Of a DNA stretch of 64,000 nucleotides, positions 43,857 to 54,782 are shown in pieces. The translations under genes and the position numbers were made by a program. Source of the DNA: Vigna angularis (Eukaryota > Streptophyta > Magnoliopsida > Fabales > Fabaceae). The notes beneath the pieces are model-generated. The model saw only the letters and a list, made by a program, of their open reading frames with translations, did no database searches and was not told the DNA's origin. Within the stretch, counting starts at the first letter, position 1, and each line of letters starts with the position of its first letter. The DNA is taken from contig NC_068979.1 in the NCBI RefSeq assembly GCF_016808095.1, forward strand, positions 16,212,501 to 16,276,500, written 5' to 3'.

Positions 43857-46800
43857 TCAAGGATCAACCAACAACATCATTATGGAAAATTGTTGCACCT
43901 CTCCCCCTATATAGGGTTTGAGACGTTGACCATTCACCACCCAACTTCTCTGTGGATCATCAGCAGCTGGATTAAATATTTCAATTGCTCCATGCGGATG
44001 CACTTCTTTTATCACAAATGGTCCTGACCATTTTGACTTCAGCTTCCCAGGAAATATCTTCAATCTTGAATTGAACAATAGTACCTGTTGTCCTGGATTG
44101 AAAACTCTATTCACCAACTTCCTGTCATGATAAAATTTAATCTTGTCTTTGTAAGCCTTGGATGAATCATATTCATGTAATCGCATTTCTTCAAGCTCCA
44201 AAATCTGCCTTCTGCGTGTGCATTGAGTTTCATAAGGATCAAAATTCAAGAATTTCAAAGCCCATAATGCTCTATGCTCCAATTCTACTGGCAAATGGCA
44301 TGCTTTCCCATAGACTAATTGAAACGGTGATAATCCCATAGACGTCTTCATTGTTGTCCTATAAGCCCAAAGAGCATCATCCAATTTGAGAGACCAATCC
44401 TTTCTTGATGAAGTCACTGTTTTTTCCAGGATCCTTTTTATCTCCCTGTTAGACACCTCAGCTTGTCCATTGGTTTGTGGATGATAAGGTGTAGCTACCT
44501 TATGTTTTACTCCATAGTGTTTGAGTACTTTCTCTAGCTGATAATTGCAAAAATGAGATCCTCCATCACTGATCAACACTCGTGGAGTGCCAAAACATGA
44601 GAATATCTGCCTCTTCAGGAATTTAATTACCGTGCTAGCATCATTTTTAGGACAAGCTAATGCTTCCACCCATTTACTCACATAATCCACTGCTACCAGA
44701 ATATATTCATTGTTGAAAGATGGAGGGAAGGGTCCAACAAAGTCAATACCCCAACAATCAAAAACCTCAACCTCTAAAATACCTTGTAAAGGCATCTCAT
44801 GACGTTTAGTGATTGTCCCTGCTCTTTGACATTTATCACAATTTCTAGCATGATTATGGGCATCTTTAAATAAAGTTGGCCAATAAAACCCTGATTGAAG
44901 GACTTTTGCTGCTGTTCTTTCTCCATTAAAATGTCCTCCATAAGGTGAATCATGACAATGCCAGAGAATTCCTTCTGCTTCTTCATTTGTAACATATCTC
45001 CTTAGAAGATTATCTGCTCCAATTTTGAACAAATAAGGATCATCCCAAACAAACTGCTTGGCATCATGCAGAAATTTCTTTCTTTGTTGCCAAGTTAAGT
45101 CTTCCGGCATGACCCTTGCAGCTTTGAAATTAGCCATATCAGCAAACCAGGGCCTCTGCTGAATATACATGAGTGATTCATCTGAAAAAGATTCCCAGAT
45201 TTCAGACTCCTTGCTAGTGACCTCATTGGTGACTAACCGTGACAAATGATCAGCAATTAAGTTCTCACTTCCTTTCTTATCACGGATTTCTACATCAAAT
45301 TCTTGCAATAGTAGTACCCATCTAATCAGACGTGGCTTAGAATCTGGTTTTGTCAACAAATATTTGATAGCTGCATGATCTGTATAGACAGTCACCTTAG
45401 ACCCAATAAGATAAGGTCTAAATTTCTCTAGAGCATACACAATGGCAAGAAATTCTTTCTCTATGGTAGCATAATTAAATTGAGCATTGTTCAGAACCTT
45501 GCTAGCATAATAAATTGGATGAAACTTTTGTTCTTTCCGCTGGCCAAGGACAACTCCTATTGCATAATCACTTGCATCACACATTAATTCAAAATTTTGA
45601 TTCCAATCTGGCGCTACAATTACTGGATCTGACACTAACTTCTTCTTCAATGTGTCGAAAGCTTTCAGACAGTCTTCATTCATCACAAAAGGAGCATCCT
45701 TCATCAAAAGATTACTCAATGGTTTAGCAATTTTTGAGAAATCTTTGATGAATCTTCTATAAAACCCAGCATGACCAAGAAAACTTCTAATCCCCTTTAC
45801 ATTTGTTGGTGGAGGTAGTTTCTCAATGACTTCTACTTTAGCTTTGTCTACCTCAATTCCTTTAGCAGAGATTTTATGCCCCAATACAATTCCTTCAGTT
45901 ACCATGAAATGACATTTCTCCCAATTAAGAACAAGATTTGTCTGAACACATCTTTTGAGGACAGTGTTCAAATTAGCCAAACATCTTTGGAAAGAATTTC
46001 CAAAAACTGAGAAATCATCCATGAATACTTCAATGCATTTTTCTAAGAGATCTGCAAAAATTGCCTGCATACACCTCTGAAACGTAGCTGGAGCATTACA
46101 TAATCCAAAAGGCATCTTTCTATATGCAAAGATACCAAAAGGACAAGTAAAAGCCGTCTTCTCCTGGTCTTTTGGATCTACCACAATTTGATTGTATCCA
46201 GAATATCCATCTAGAAAACAATAGAAAGCCTGCCCTGATAACCTTTCTAACATCTGATCCATGAAAGGAAGAGGAAAATGATCTTTCCTAGTAGCTTTAT
46301 TCAGCTTCCTGTAATCAATGCACATACGCCAGCCAATAACTGTCCGAGTAGGAATAAGTTCATTCTTATCATTATAAATTACTGTCATCCCACCTTTCTT
46401 TGGAACCACCTGTACTGGACTCACCCATTCACTGTCAGAGATTGGATAGATGATACCCGCTTCTAGCAGTTTCAACACTTCTTTTCTGACCACCTCCTTC
46501 ATAACAGGATTTAACCTTCTCTGTGGTTGAGCACTTGGTTTATAATCTTCTTCCATAAAAATCTTGTGCATGCAATAAGTTGGGCTAATACCTTTGAGAT
46601 CTGATATTGACCACCCAATTGCTTCTTTGTTGGCTTTCAGAATTTCTATCAACTGCTCTTCTTCTTGTAGAGATAAAGAGTTATTGATGATGACTGGCTT
46701 TGTTCCATCTTCTTCTAGAAAAACATATTTCAGATGTGATGGCAATCTTTTTAATTCTGGTGTCTGTGCTTTGACTGCTTCTTCCTTATCAATTATTTCG

Positions 46801-49022
46801 AATATTGGATCTTCCTCCGGACTCTTTTTCAATGTTTCCAAGTCCATCAGACATTCATCAATCAATTTCTCTTCTTCTTCATCTAAATCTTCACATGCAT
46901 CAATGAGAGTTTTTTCCAATGGAGAAATATTTCGCACCATCCTTTCTTGCACCATACAAACTTCATCAAGTTCATCAAATTGAAAACATGCTTTGTCATC
47001 ATTTGGATATGTCATGGCCTTGGATACGTCAAAAGTGACTTCTTCATCATCAACTCTCATTTTAAGCTTACCATTCTCTACATCAATCAAAACTCTAGCA
47101 GTCTTCATAAAAGGTCTCCCAAGAATAAGAGGAACATCACTATTCCCTTCCATCTCCATCACAATAAAATCCACTGGGAATACAAATTTGTCAACCTTCA
47201 CTAGAACATCTTCAACCACTCCATATGGATATTTAAGAGACCTGTCCGCCAATTGAAGAGCCATTCTGGTTGGTTTAATTTCCAACCCCTGAATTGTTCT
47301 GCACATGGATAGCGGCATTAGATTAATGCTAGCTCCCAAATCAATCAATGCTCTTCCAACTTTCACATCTCCTATGGTGCATGGAATAGTGAAGCTTCCT
47401 GGATCTTTAAGTTTAGGAGGTAGTTTCTGTATGATTGCACTGTAGTTACCCTGTACATTGATAGTTTCCTTTTCAATGTACTTGTGTTTCTTTGTGAGGA
47501 GTTCCTTCAAAAACTTTGCATATGCTGGCATCTGTTGCAATGCTTCAGAGAATGGTATAGTGATCTCCAGCTTCTTAAACAACTCCATGAATCTTTCCAA
47601 CTGCTTTTCTTTCTCCTTCCTTGAATAACTCTTTGGATAAGGAAGTGGCTTTTCATACTCTTTTTCTTTTTGTCTCTCCTCTCTCTCTTCTCTCTCTTTT
47701 TTTTCTCTCCTCTCCTCTTCTTCTTTTTTCTTTTTCTCTCTCTCAACTCTTTCTTTCCACTCACATGTTTCTTTTTCACTCTCACTCTCATTTTCTTTCT
47801 CCTCTCTTTCTTTTTTTCTCTCCTCTAACACTCTACCACTTCTGGTCACAACAGTTTTACACTCCTTTCTGAGATTATCATGTTTCATCTTGTCAACTAT
47901 TCTCTCAACATAAACCTCCATATTTTTAAATGCAGCATCCACATTCTGACAATAAGACGCATTCGTCTTCAAGAATCTTTGGAAAGTCTCTTCAAGTTTT
48001 GTTGTTTTCTCAACTGGAGTAGATTGCATTTGCCATTTTTGCTGTTGCACTTGAACCATTGAGACCTGTTGTATTTCCTGTGGTATTTGAGAAAGCTTCA
48101 TAATTACCTCTTCAAGCTGTTGAGAGATAATTCTATTTTGAATAAGCAAAGCATCATTTGATTGTAACAACTCCTTCTGACTAAGATATCCTCTTTCAAT
48201 GTTGAGTTCGTTGTCACTAGTAGCCATATTTTCAATAATTTCAGTTGCTTCCTCTGGAGTTTTCCAGTTAATGTTTCCTCCTGCTGAGGCATGAAGCATC
48301 ATCTTAGTTTGTGAACCAAGACCTCCAAGGAAAGTTAGGACTACTTCTTCTTCTTTGAAACCATGCATGGGAGTTTTTCGTAACAGGCTTTTATATCTAT
48401 CCCATGCATGCCCCAGTGATTCTTCCATGCCCTGCTTAAATGAAGAAATCTCTTGCTTGCCTTTTGTCACCTTAGATTGTGGGAAGTACTTGTTTAAAAA
48501 TTTTGTGACCACTGCTTCCCACTCTGTGAAACTTTCTTCTAGGAAAGAATTCAACCAAAGCTTAGCATTGCCTCCCAATGAGAAAGGAAACAAGCTAAGT
48601 TTGATAGCTTCGTCTGGCACCCCATTAATCTTGACTGTGTTGCAAATCTCATTGAAGGTAGTGAGGTGCTCATATGGGCTTTCATGAGATAACCCATTAA
48701 ATTGGTTGCTTTTCACCAGTTGAATCAGTGCTGGTTTGACCTCCATATTAGCTGCATTGACTCTAGGTCTAGCTATACTGTTAAAGTGCTGAGGTTCAGC
48801 TATATTGGTGTAGTCAGCAAGAGTTCTTCTAACATTGTTGTTCTCCATATTTTTTGTGCTATGAACATAACCTTGTGGTGATGATTGTAAGAGAGTTTCT
48901 GGAGAAGGGAAAAGTTCTCTAGATGTTAGGATTCTTCTCCTCCGTCTACTCTCGTCTAGACCTTCAAGTAGAGGTTCTGTTATTTTCTTGCTCCTTGTTC
49001 TAATTGCTTCCTGCATGCACAA
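43857..49022 (-). CDS. ATH-6 Athila Gag-Pol polyprotein (1721 aa), intact
   Basis: One uninterrupted frame. Gag core is at about 115-270 ([27 protein letters not shown]), a Lys/Glu-rich region at about 395-445, and the [12 protein letters not shown] module follows. Protease has [10 protein letters not shown] near 560 (DLG rather than DSG, common in Athila) and [12 protein letters not shown] has FMDDFSVFG near 1000; RNase H has LMCDAS near 1144 and YTDHAA near 1212. The integrase zinc finger ([10 protein letters not shown]...CDKC) precedes GIDFVGPF near 1424, SDGGSHF near 1483 and QTNGQAEVS near 1520, giving the D-D-E residues. This is the only complete enzyme set in the window and could serve the pol-less relatives. 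The sequence just downstream (43815-43856) is a piece of the 48-bp repeat; everything beyond, including the 3' LTR, is lost. Confidence 0.95.
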   Translation of the reverse strand: MCMQEAIRTRSKKITEPLLEGLDESRRRRRILTSRELFPSPETLLQSSPQGYVHSTKNMENNNVRRTLADYTNIAEPQHFNSIARPRVNAANMEVKPALIQLVKSNQFNGLSHESPYEHLTTFNEICNTVKINGVPDEAIKLSLFPFSLGGNAKLWLNSFLEESFTEWEAVVTKFLNKYFPQSKVTKGKQEISSFKQGMEESLGHAWDRYKSLLRKTPMHGFKEEEVVLTFLGGLGSQTKMMLHASAGGNINWKTPEEATEIIENMATSDNELNIERGYLSQKELLQSNDALLIQNRIISQQLEEVIMKLSQIPQEIQQVSMVQVQQQKWQMQSTPVEKTTKLEETFQRFLKTNASYCQNVDAAFKNMEVYVERIVDKMKHDNLRKECKTVVTRSGRVLEERKKEREEKENESESEKETCEWKERVEREKKKKEEEERREKKEREEREERQKEKEYEKPLPYPKSYSRKEKEKQLERFMELFKKLEITIPFSEALQQMPAYAKFLKELLTKKHKYIEKETINVQGNYSAIIQKLPPKLKDPGSFTIPCTIGDVKVGRALIDLGASINLMPLSMCRTIQGLEIKPTRMALQLADRSLKYPYGVVEDVLVKVDKFVFPVDFIVMEMEGNSDVPLILGRPFMKTARVLIDVENGKLKMRVDDEEVTFDVSKAMTYPNDDKACFQFDELDEVCMVQERMVRNISPLEKTLIDACEDLDEEEEKLIDECLMDLETLKKSPEEDPIFEIIDKEEAVKAQTPELKRLPSHLKYVFLEEDGTKPVIINNSLSLQEEEQLIEILKANKEAIGWSISDLKGISPTYCMHKIFMEEDYKPSAQPQRRLNPVMKEVVRKEVLKLLEAGIIYPISDSEWVSPVQVVPKKGGMTVIYNDKNELIPTRTVIGWRMCIDYRKLNKATRKDHFPLPFMDQMLERLSGQAFYCFLDGYSGYNQIVVDPKDQEKTAFTCPFGIFAYRKMPFGLCNAPATFQRCMQAIFADLLEKCIEVFMDDFSVFGNSFQRCLANLNTVLKRCVQTNLVLNWEKCHFMVTEGIVLGHKISAKGIEVDKAKVEVIEKLPPPTNVKGIRSFLGHAGFYRRFIKDFSKIAKPLSNLLMKDAPFVMNEDCLKAFDTLKKKLVSDPVIVAPDWNQNFELMCDASDYAIGVVLGQRKEQKFHPIYYASKVLNNAQFNYATIEKEFLAIVYALEKFRPYLIGSKVTVYTDHAAIKYLLTKPDSKPRLIRWVLLLQEFDVEIRDKKGSENLIADHLSRLVTNEVTSKESEIWESFSDESLMYIQQRPWFADMANFKAARVMPEDLTWQQRKKFLHDAKQFVWDDPYLFKIGADNLLRRYVTNEEAEGILWHCHDSPYGGHFNGERTAAKVLQSGFYWPTLFKDAHNHARNCDKCQRAGTITKRHEMPLQGILEVEVFDCWGIDFVGPFPPSFNNEYILVAVDYVSKWVEALACPKNDASTVIKFLKRQIFSCFGTPRVLISDGGSHFCNYQLEKVLKHYGVKHKVATPYHPQTNGQAEVSNREIKRILEKTVTSSRKDWSLKLDDALWAYRTTMKTSMGLSPFQLVYGKACHLPVELEHRALWALKFLNFDPYETQCTRRRQILELEEMRLHEYDSSKAYKDKIKFYHDRKLVNRVFNPGQQVLLFNSRLKIFPGKLKSKWSGPFVIKEVHPHGAIEIFNPAADDPQRSWVVNGQRLKPYIGGEVQQFSIMMLLVDP

Positions 49023-49462
49023 GAAAACAAAACCCTAGAAAAGATTTGTTAGCACAAAAAGATATAGGAGAAGATATAGATTCAGAAGATAAAAGATTCA
49101 GAGGATAAGATAAAATAATATAAAATAAAATAAAATAAAATAAAATAAAATAAAATCTAATCTAATCAAATAAAATAAAATAAAATAAAATCTAATCTAA
49201 TCAAATCAAATAAAATCTAATCTAATCAAATAAAATAAAATCAAATCAAATCAAATCAAATAAGATAAAATAAAATAAAATAAAATCAAATAAAATAAAA
49301 TAAAATAAAATAAAATCAAATAAAATAAAACCAAATCAAATAAAAACCGAAAAAATAAAAACAGAAAATAAAAACAGAAATTCAAAATTAAAGTCAAAGA
49401 TAATCAATAATCACACAAATTAACCAGTTAAACCAGAGTCCCCGGCAACGGCGCCAAAAACT
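49023..49462 (-). other. ATH-6 leader with pentamer tract and tRNA-Asp primer site
   Basis: AAAAT/TCAAA/TCTAA pentamer tract at about 49105-49345, GCATGCAG acceptor-like site before gag, and the primer site at 49439-49456 (TGGCGCCGTTGCCGGGGA, sense). Confidence 0.85.
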
Positions 49463-50718
49463 TGATGGACAAATTTATGAACACCAAAATGTGATGTCAC
49501 AAACTTGTTGAACAATCGGCAAGTATGACCGAATCGTTTCAAGTAATAAACTCGGTAAGACCAAGTATCGTTCTCCCAAAGGACTCACGGCCTAGTTTAG
49601 TTATGTGATTTGTTGATTAGCTAAGACTTAAGAACTTGGATTTTAATATGCAAAAGACGAAAATAAACATGTATGCATGAGGTTGATCAATGGCAAAAGC
49701 AAAAGACAAGCAGTTTCAATGAAATATATATGAATATGTTGTTGGGGTTCAATTTCATCTTATCCACTCTCATATATTTTAGGAATTCAACATTCAAATC
49801 ATCATTGTTACTGCCACTCTCTAAAGTACCTTTCAAGAAGGCTTCTCCCTAATTACGAGTTCATACAATTCCTAGCATTCCTAATAATTAGTTCATCAAG
49901 TGTAGGAGCTTAACGACAACCAATATAATATTGGGAGCAATTCCCCGGATCTAGACTTCCCCGTACGTTCCCGTATCGACAAAATCAATAATCATGCATT
50001 GAATGAGTTAAACAAAGCAAGCATTAAGCAAAGAGGAAAAACCCTAACTAATGATGAAAGAAAGCATAAATCTTAGATTAAGATGTAAGCACAAATTCCA
50101 TATATGAGAGCTTCAAAAGATTACATTGATTCCCCAACAAACATACAAGGTTTAGTTCACCATATTCATGGTGAACCTAGATGAACAATAATGAAAGAAT
50201 GAAAGATAAAACCCTAGAAGGGTGAAGAGGTAGCCTGAGCATCCAAGATCCTCCTTCAAAGGGGTGGAAGAGAGAGTGTTTGCTTTGTTTCTGCCAAAGA
50301 TACCAAACCCTAAGACATCTAGGTCTTTAAATAGGACATAAAAATAATAGAAAACGGGTTCAAGCCCAAACAGACCATAAAATCGCAGAAAACTGGCCCA
50401 AAACTCGTATGGTTGACTTTTTCCGTATTCTGGTTGACTAGTTGACTTTTTGGTTGACTGGTTGACTTTTCTGGTTGACTGATTGACTTTTCTGGTTTCT
50501 GGTTGACTTTTCTGATTCCATCTCTCTACTTCTTCAGTTCTTTCACTAAATTCACCTTAAAACCTGCACAAAAACACTGAAATCAAGCATAAACCTGTCC
50601 AGCTCTCTTATTTCTGAAAATATGGATAAAAGCATGATTTCAAGCTAGTTTCTAAGTGTAAAGGTTGCTTTTTGTGTCAATTTTAAGCATGAAAATAACA
50701 GTTTTTCAACTGTTATCA
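49463..50718 (-). repeat. ATH-6 5' LTR
   Basis: 1256 bp; its end abuts TEK-3 LTR sequence at CACCA (50719), an intact insertion edge. It is of the W-box subtype and lacks CCGCTGAGCGG palindromes. Terminal hairpin 50695-50716. Confidence 0.92.
50325..50509 (-). promoter_or_regulatory. ATH-6 LTR promoter: W-box-like array plus TATA box
   Basis: Eight TTGACT cores on the plus strand (AGTCAA on the sense strand) lie at 50411-50509, and sense TATTTAAA is at 50326-50333. TTGAC(C/T) is the binding core of WRKY factors (established knowledge); their use here is inference. Confidence 0.5.
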
Positions 50719-52797
50719 CACCAGTTCTACAATTCCGGCGTAGAGGACGATCGTTTGAACCGATCAGTTTAAGATTCTCAACTGGTAAGTCCATCCTCTC
50801 TCCCCTCGTGCTTTCTCTGTAACATGCAAACCCAGATTTTTCGGTTTCATGAGTTGGATCTAGCATTCTGAGTAGTTGTCTGGTCTATGTTGGCTATAGA
50901 TTGTAGAAGGTGTTGTTGTTCGTTGAGACCTCTGTTATAACCCTAGCTTATATCTGAGAGCGTGCGTTCACTTTAAGAGGTAAGGGAAGCTTATTTGATT
51001 TAATTCATATGCTATGCTTTGTATGAACGTTCGTCTGAGTTGATTAAATGAATATGATGCATGTTGATTGACTTGTATGATGATGTTTGAGATGTATGAA
51101 TGCGAATATGAGTTACCACTATGAAGTATGAGTTATTAATGTGGAATTCTATAAAGTATGTAAATTGATATTGATATGAAGTTATAAGATATGAATTGAT
51201 AGGTTAAAATGTGAGTTGAAAAGTAGATGAAAAATCTGATATATGACATTCTTACTATGAAAATGTACGCTCGTCATCGAACGGTCCTCTACCGTTCGGT
51301 TTCCTAGTAAATAGTTTAAACCTGGAATTCTTCCATTTGGGAAGGACTCTGGTCGAGAACGAGCGTCCTTTTGTGAGATGCTAGGTTGAGCGTTCGGTTC
51401 AGTCTAGTGGAATCTGTATATCTGAACTAAAGCCATAATACATTTATACCCTTATACTTTAAAAACTAGTAATGCTCGGTCTTACACCTAGCGTTCGTCT
51501 TAAGTAGTGTTCGGTCTTATGCCGAACGCTCATCATTTCATTTGATTAACAAACGAGTGTAAATAGCGTTCGTCCAAATATTTTAGTAAACGGGTATTAT
51601 CACGTTCGGTCATTGACTGGCAGTCGATCTCTTTAAATGAATCCTTTCTTTTCTTCATTTTAGTCAATTACTCATCTTTTGTACCTTTATCCATTTGAAT
51701 TCGGCATAGAGGTTTCGTACTTAACTTATTATGAATATTGATTGTATCGTTCTAGATTCAGTTCATCTAACTGATTCGAGTAGCAATGACGTTCGTCAAA
51801 TAATCATGGGTCGTCTTATTCTGAGTGTCAATGAGTTTTTCTAAGTCTCGCCTTTAATGTTCGTCCTCGTCCTTCAGAGGGCTGAACGTTCGTTATTTTA
51901 GATATTGGAAACTAAAGTTGAAAATGAGAACGAAGTACTAGATTCTAAAGGATGAACATGATATGGAATTGTTATGTGATTATGAATTCTGGACGAGCGT
52001 TCCAAGGAGGAACGACTCATATATATGGAATATTGGATTTGGTAAAGTATGACTGTGGCTATGCTAATGCTGGCTGTCCATCCTAATGTTCTGTGAGTAC
52101 TCATCCTCACGTAGAGGGGGTATGTCATGTGTGGGAACGGCAGGAGGTCCTTAGTCCATAAGTTAACATGGGCGACGTAAGAACGGACTAACCTCGAGTG
52201 GCAGCTGTTGAGTGTATCCCAGTTACTACATCACTCGGGTGCAAGGACGCCTGTAGCTACACAGATTCATACAGTCCGGACGGTCTGTCTAGTACTATAC
52301 GTCGTATGTTGTTATATTTATTGAATTATGAGTTGATGTGTACTGTGAATGCTTATTTTTATACCTTGATGTATGACTTAAATTACTTAAGCTTACCCTT
52401 TCGTTTTCCTTGTGTTGTCTGTTGTCTCTGTACGTTCGTCCTGTCATTGCAATGATCATCCGTGTGGATGTGAGCAGATGGAGGTGCGTCACTTGAAGAA
52501 ATGCTGGAAGAAGAAAATTTGGAAGACGCTAATCTGGTTGAAGTAGAAGTTAAAGCCGAGCCCTAGCGCGCTCGTTAGGTTTTTAGTTGTTAGTCATTCA
52601 GTTTTTATTATGAACGTTCGGTTAAGGTTTTGTAAAACCGTTCGTCCCTGAACTTTTCGTTACTGCTGTGTGTATACAACTCTGTACTTAAGCCGTTCGG
52701 TTTTGGAAATTTAATTATAGTGTAAGGCTGCATTGTTTTACTGTTAAATGTAATTAATTCTAAATTATAGTTTTTACTGTATTTTTGGGATGTTACA
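50719..52797 (+). repeat. TEK-3 3' LTR (5' part lost)
   Basis: Begins at CACCAG, the point where ATH-6 inserted; the first roughly 480 bp are missing. It ends GGGATGTTACA, followed by ACTCA (52798-52802), which matches ACTCA before the 5' LTR at 26400-26404. So both LTRs belong to one insertion. It carries many CGTTCG/CGAACG motifs. Confidence 0.9.
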
Positions 52798-53040
52798 ACT
52801 CAATATTGCCTTCATTTATTTATTTATTTTTTTGTTTTGGTGTTTTTTTTTATTTATTATTATTCGCGACTTTCGTTTTCTCCACAACACCCTATTAGGA
52901 CATGATTTCCAGTAAACCTTGGAGATACCAAATAATGAAAGTTGACATTAAAAGTCACGGATGAAAGCATAATATCCATGAGCATAACCCTCATAGCAAG
53001 ACAATTCAAAACATGAACAAAACAACATCAGTTTCGCCTT
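52798..53040 (-). other. OGR spacer after gag
   Basis: AT-rich, with no protease or RT coding on the sense strand. With 24548-26404 it forms the whole stretch after gag, which is why pol is judged absent. Confidence 0.6.
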
Positions 53041-54528
53041 TTACAACAACCTATGCTTTCCCATATAGTTCTTCATTTGTGCATGGCATTTGTAGGGGCA
53101 AACTCGCGCCTCGTCAGAGTGCTGGATTGACTTTAAACATCCTGAATTGATCAAAGATTGCACTTTATGCTTTAGAGCCTTGCATGCCTCCGTTGAGTGT
53201 CCATACGCTCCTTCATGATAATCACACTTGGCGTTTGTGTCATAGCTCTTTGGGTACGGAGGTCGTATAGGCCTAGTTGGACAAACCTTTATGAGGTTTC
53301 TGCGGAGAAGATCTGGCAGTAGCTCTGTATAGGTCATGGGGATAGGAGTGAAGTTAGCGACCTTCTCATCACGATTGTAATTTCTTTGCTCAATGGGTCG
53401 ATTGGACCCATGGGAATGTGACATTTGAGGATGGGCCATAAAATGTGAGTTAGCTCTTCGTTTTTTATCTTTCTCATGTCTAGGACCATACTCATTTAAA
53501 CTCGCTACTAGCTGTAGGCCTAGTGCAATTTTTCCATTTCTTATGCCACCCTCGACCCTCTCTCCAATTACCACTATGTCAGCAAAACTTGAGGAGACAC
53601 TGCTTATCATGTGTTCATAAAATGGTGGTTGTAGAGTATTCAAAAATATGGTAGTCATCTCCTTGTCGCTCAGAGGCGGTTCTACTTGAGCAGCAATTTC
53701 TCTCCACCTTTGGGCATATTCTCTGAATGATTCAGACTCTTTCTTCACCATGTTTTGCAGTTGTACTCTGTCAGGTGTTAAATCTTTATTATATTCATAC
53801 TGCCTTAGGAATGCATCAACTAGATCTTTCCATGAGTAGATGTGAGTCGTTTCTAAGCGCATGTACCAAGTTAGAGCCACGCCAGTTAAACTTTCTTGGA
53901 AGAAGTGAATCAAAAGTTTTTCATCGTTGGCATAAGCTGCCATTTTTCTACAGTACATGGTTATATGGCTCCTTGGGCAAGTATTTCCCTGATATTTCTC
54001 AAACTCTGGCAACCTAAACTTTGGAGGTATCACCACATCAGGAACTAAACATAGTTTTCTAGCATCTCCAAGTTCAAAACTTCCTTCGCATTCTATGGCT
54101 CTCAATCTTTTCTCAAAGACTTCTAATTTACTCTCGTCGTCCTTAAAATCTGCTGGTGTAATGACACAAGATGGAGACTTCGTCTCAGGTTGTTTTTTCA
54201 TTATCATGCTTTCAATACCTGGTTGGATCGTCTGCCCAGGAATTGTGGAAGTGGTCGCCCCAGGCTCGTCTTCTACTTCAACTGCATTATCTTCGGCCTT
54301 TTGAGTGTCAAGATGTTCCAAGCCCACTCCTGAGGGTGGAGTGTAATTCGGGGGAAGACCATAGGAAGGGAAAGTTGATGCTTCTGGAACTCTTTGTTGC
54401 GGTCGTTGTGTGCACGAATCTCCAGGGCTTTGTAAGGCATTCAGGGCCTCTAAGATTTGACTCATTTGTCCCTTCAGCTGTTGGATATCGGCTTTCATCC
54501 CCTCCTGAACTTCTCCTTGGTTCTCCAT
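53041..54528 (-). CDS. OGR Gag (495 aa)
   Basis: Starts MENQGEVQ with an N-terminal coiled-coil-like stretch (DIQQLKGQMSQILEAL). The retrotransposon Gag core is at about 180-300 (LPEFEKYQGNTCPRSHI, LTGVALTWYM, SWKDLVDAFLRQYEYN, ESFREYAQRWREIAAQV). Near 430 is CDYHEGAYGHSTEACKALKH, the plant Gag C-terminal His/Cys motif. In full Ogre/Tat elements the frame continues into protease and RT; here it stops soon after this motif. It would form the particle and bind RNA. No internal stop, so it may still be functional. Confidence 0.88.
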   Translation of the reverse strand: MENQGEVQEGMKADIQQLKGQMSQILEALNALQSPGDSCTQRPQQRVPEASTFPSYGLPPNYTPPSGVGLEHLDTQKAEDNAVEVEDEPGATTSTIPGQTIQPGIESMIMKKQPETKSPSCVITPADFKDDESKLEVFEKRLRAIECEGSFELGDARKLCLVPDVVIPPKFRLPEFEKYQGNTCPRSHITMYCRKMAAYANDEKLLIHFFQESLTGVALTWYMRLETTHIYSWKDLVDAFLRQYEYNKDLTPDRVQLQNMVKKESESFREYAQRWREIAAQVEPPLSDKEMTTIFLNTLQPPFYEHMISSVSSSFADIVVIGERVEGGIRNGKIALGLQLVASLNEYGPRHEKDKKRRANSHFMAHPQMSHSHGSNRPIEQRNYNRDEKVANFTPIPMTYTELLPDLLRRNLIKVCPTRPIRPPYPKSYDTNAKCDYHEGAYGHSTEACKALKHKVQSLINSGCLKSIQHSDEARVCPYKCHAQMKNYMGKHRLL

Positions 54529-54782
54529 GATTTTGTCACTGGTTCGTGTTCTTTAGGGTGTTTTAAATCTGAATTTCATTAGATGAAATAAATTAAGAAA
54601 AAGAAAATAAAAACGAAAAGAAAAAGAGAAAAGACAAAGTAACGCAATTATTATAGTAAGAAATTATAAAGATGTGAAACATTGCCAAATGTATAATCTG
54701 GAAATTAACATGAAACAAAGTCGATAGGACAATTCATCCACAACATTTAAGTTCACCACATGTGAGGTATGCAAAATCACGA
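54529..54782 (-). other. OGR spacer between ORF1 and gag
   Basis: About 250 bp, AT-rich, with no coding recognised. The bases next to the gag start are purine/A-rich on the plus strand. Confidence 0.5.

Noticed and set aside
47507..47872. Highly charged or Ser/Phe-rich frames overlapping the ATH-6 Gag region on both strands.
   Set aside because: They are shadows of the Lys/Glu-rich coding stretch of the Gag-Pol frame.
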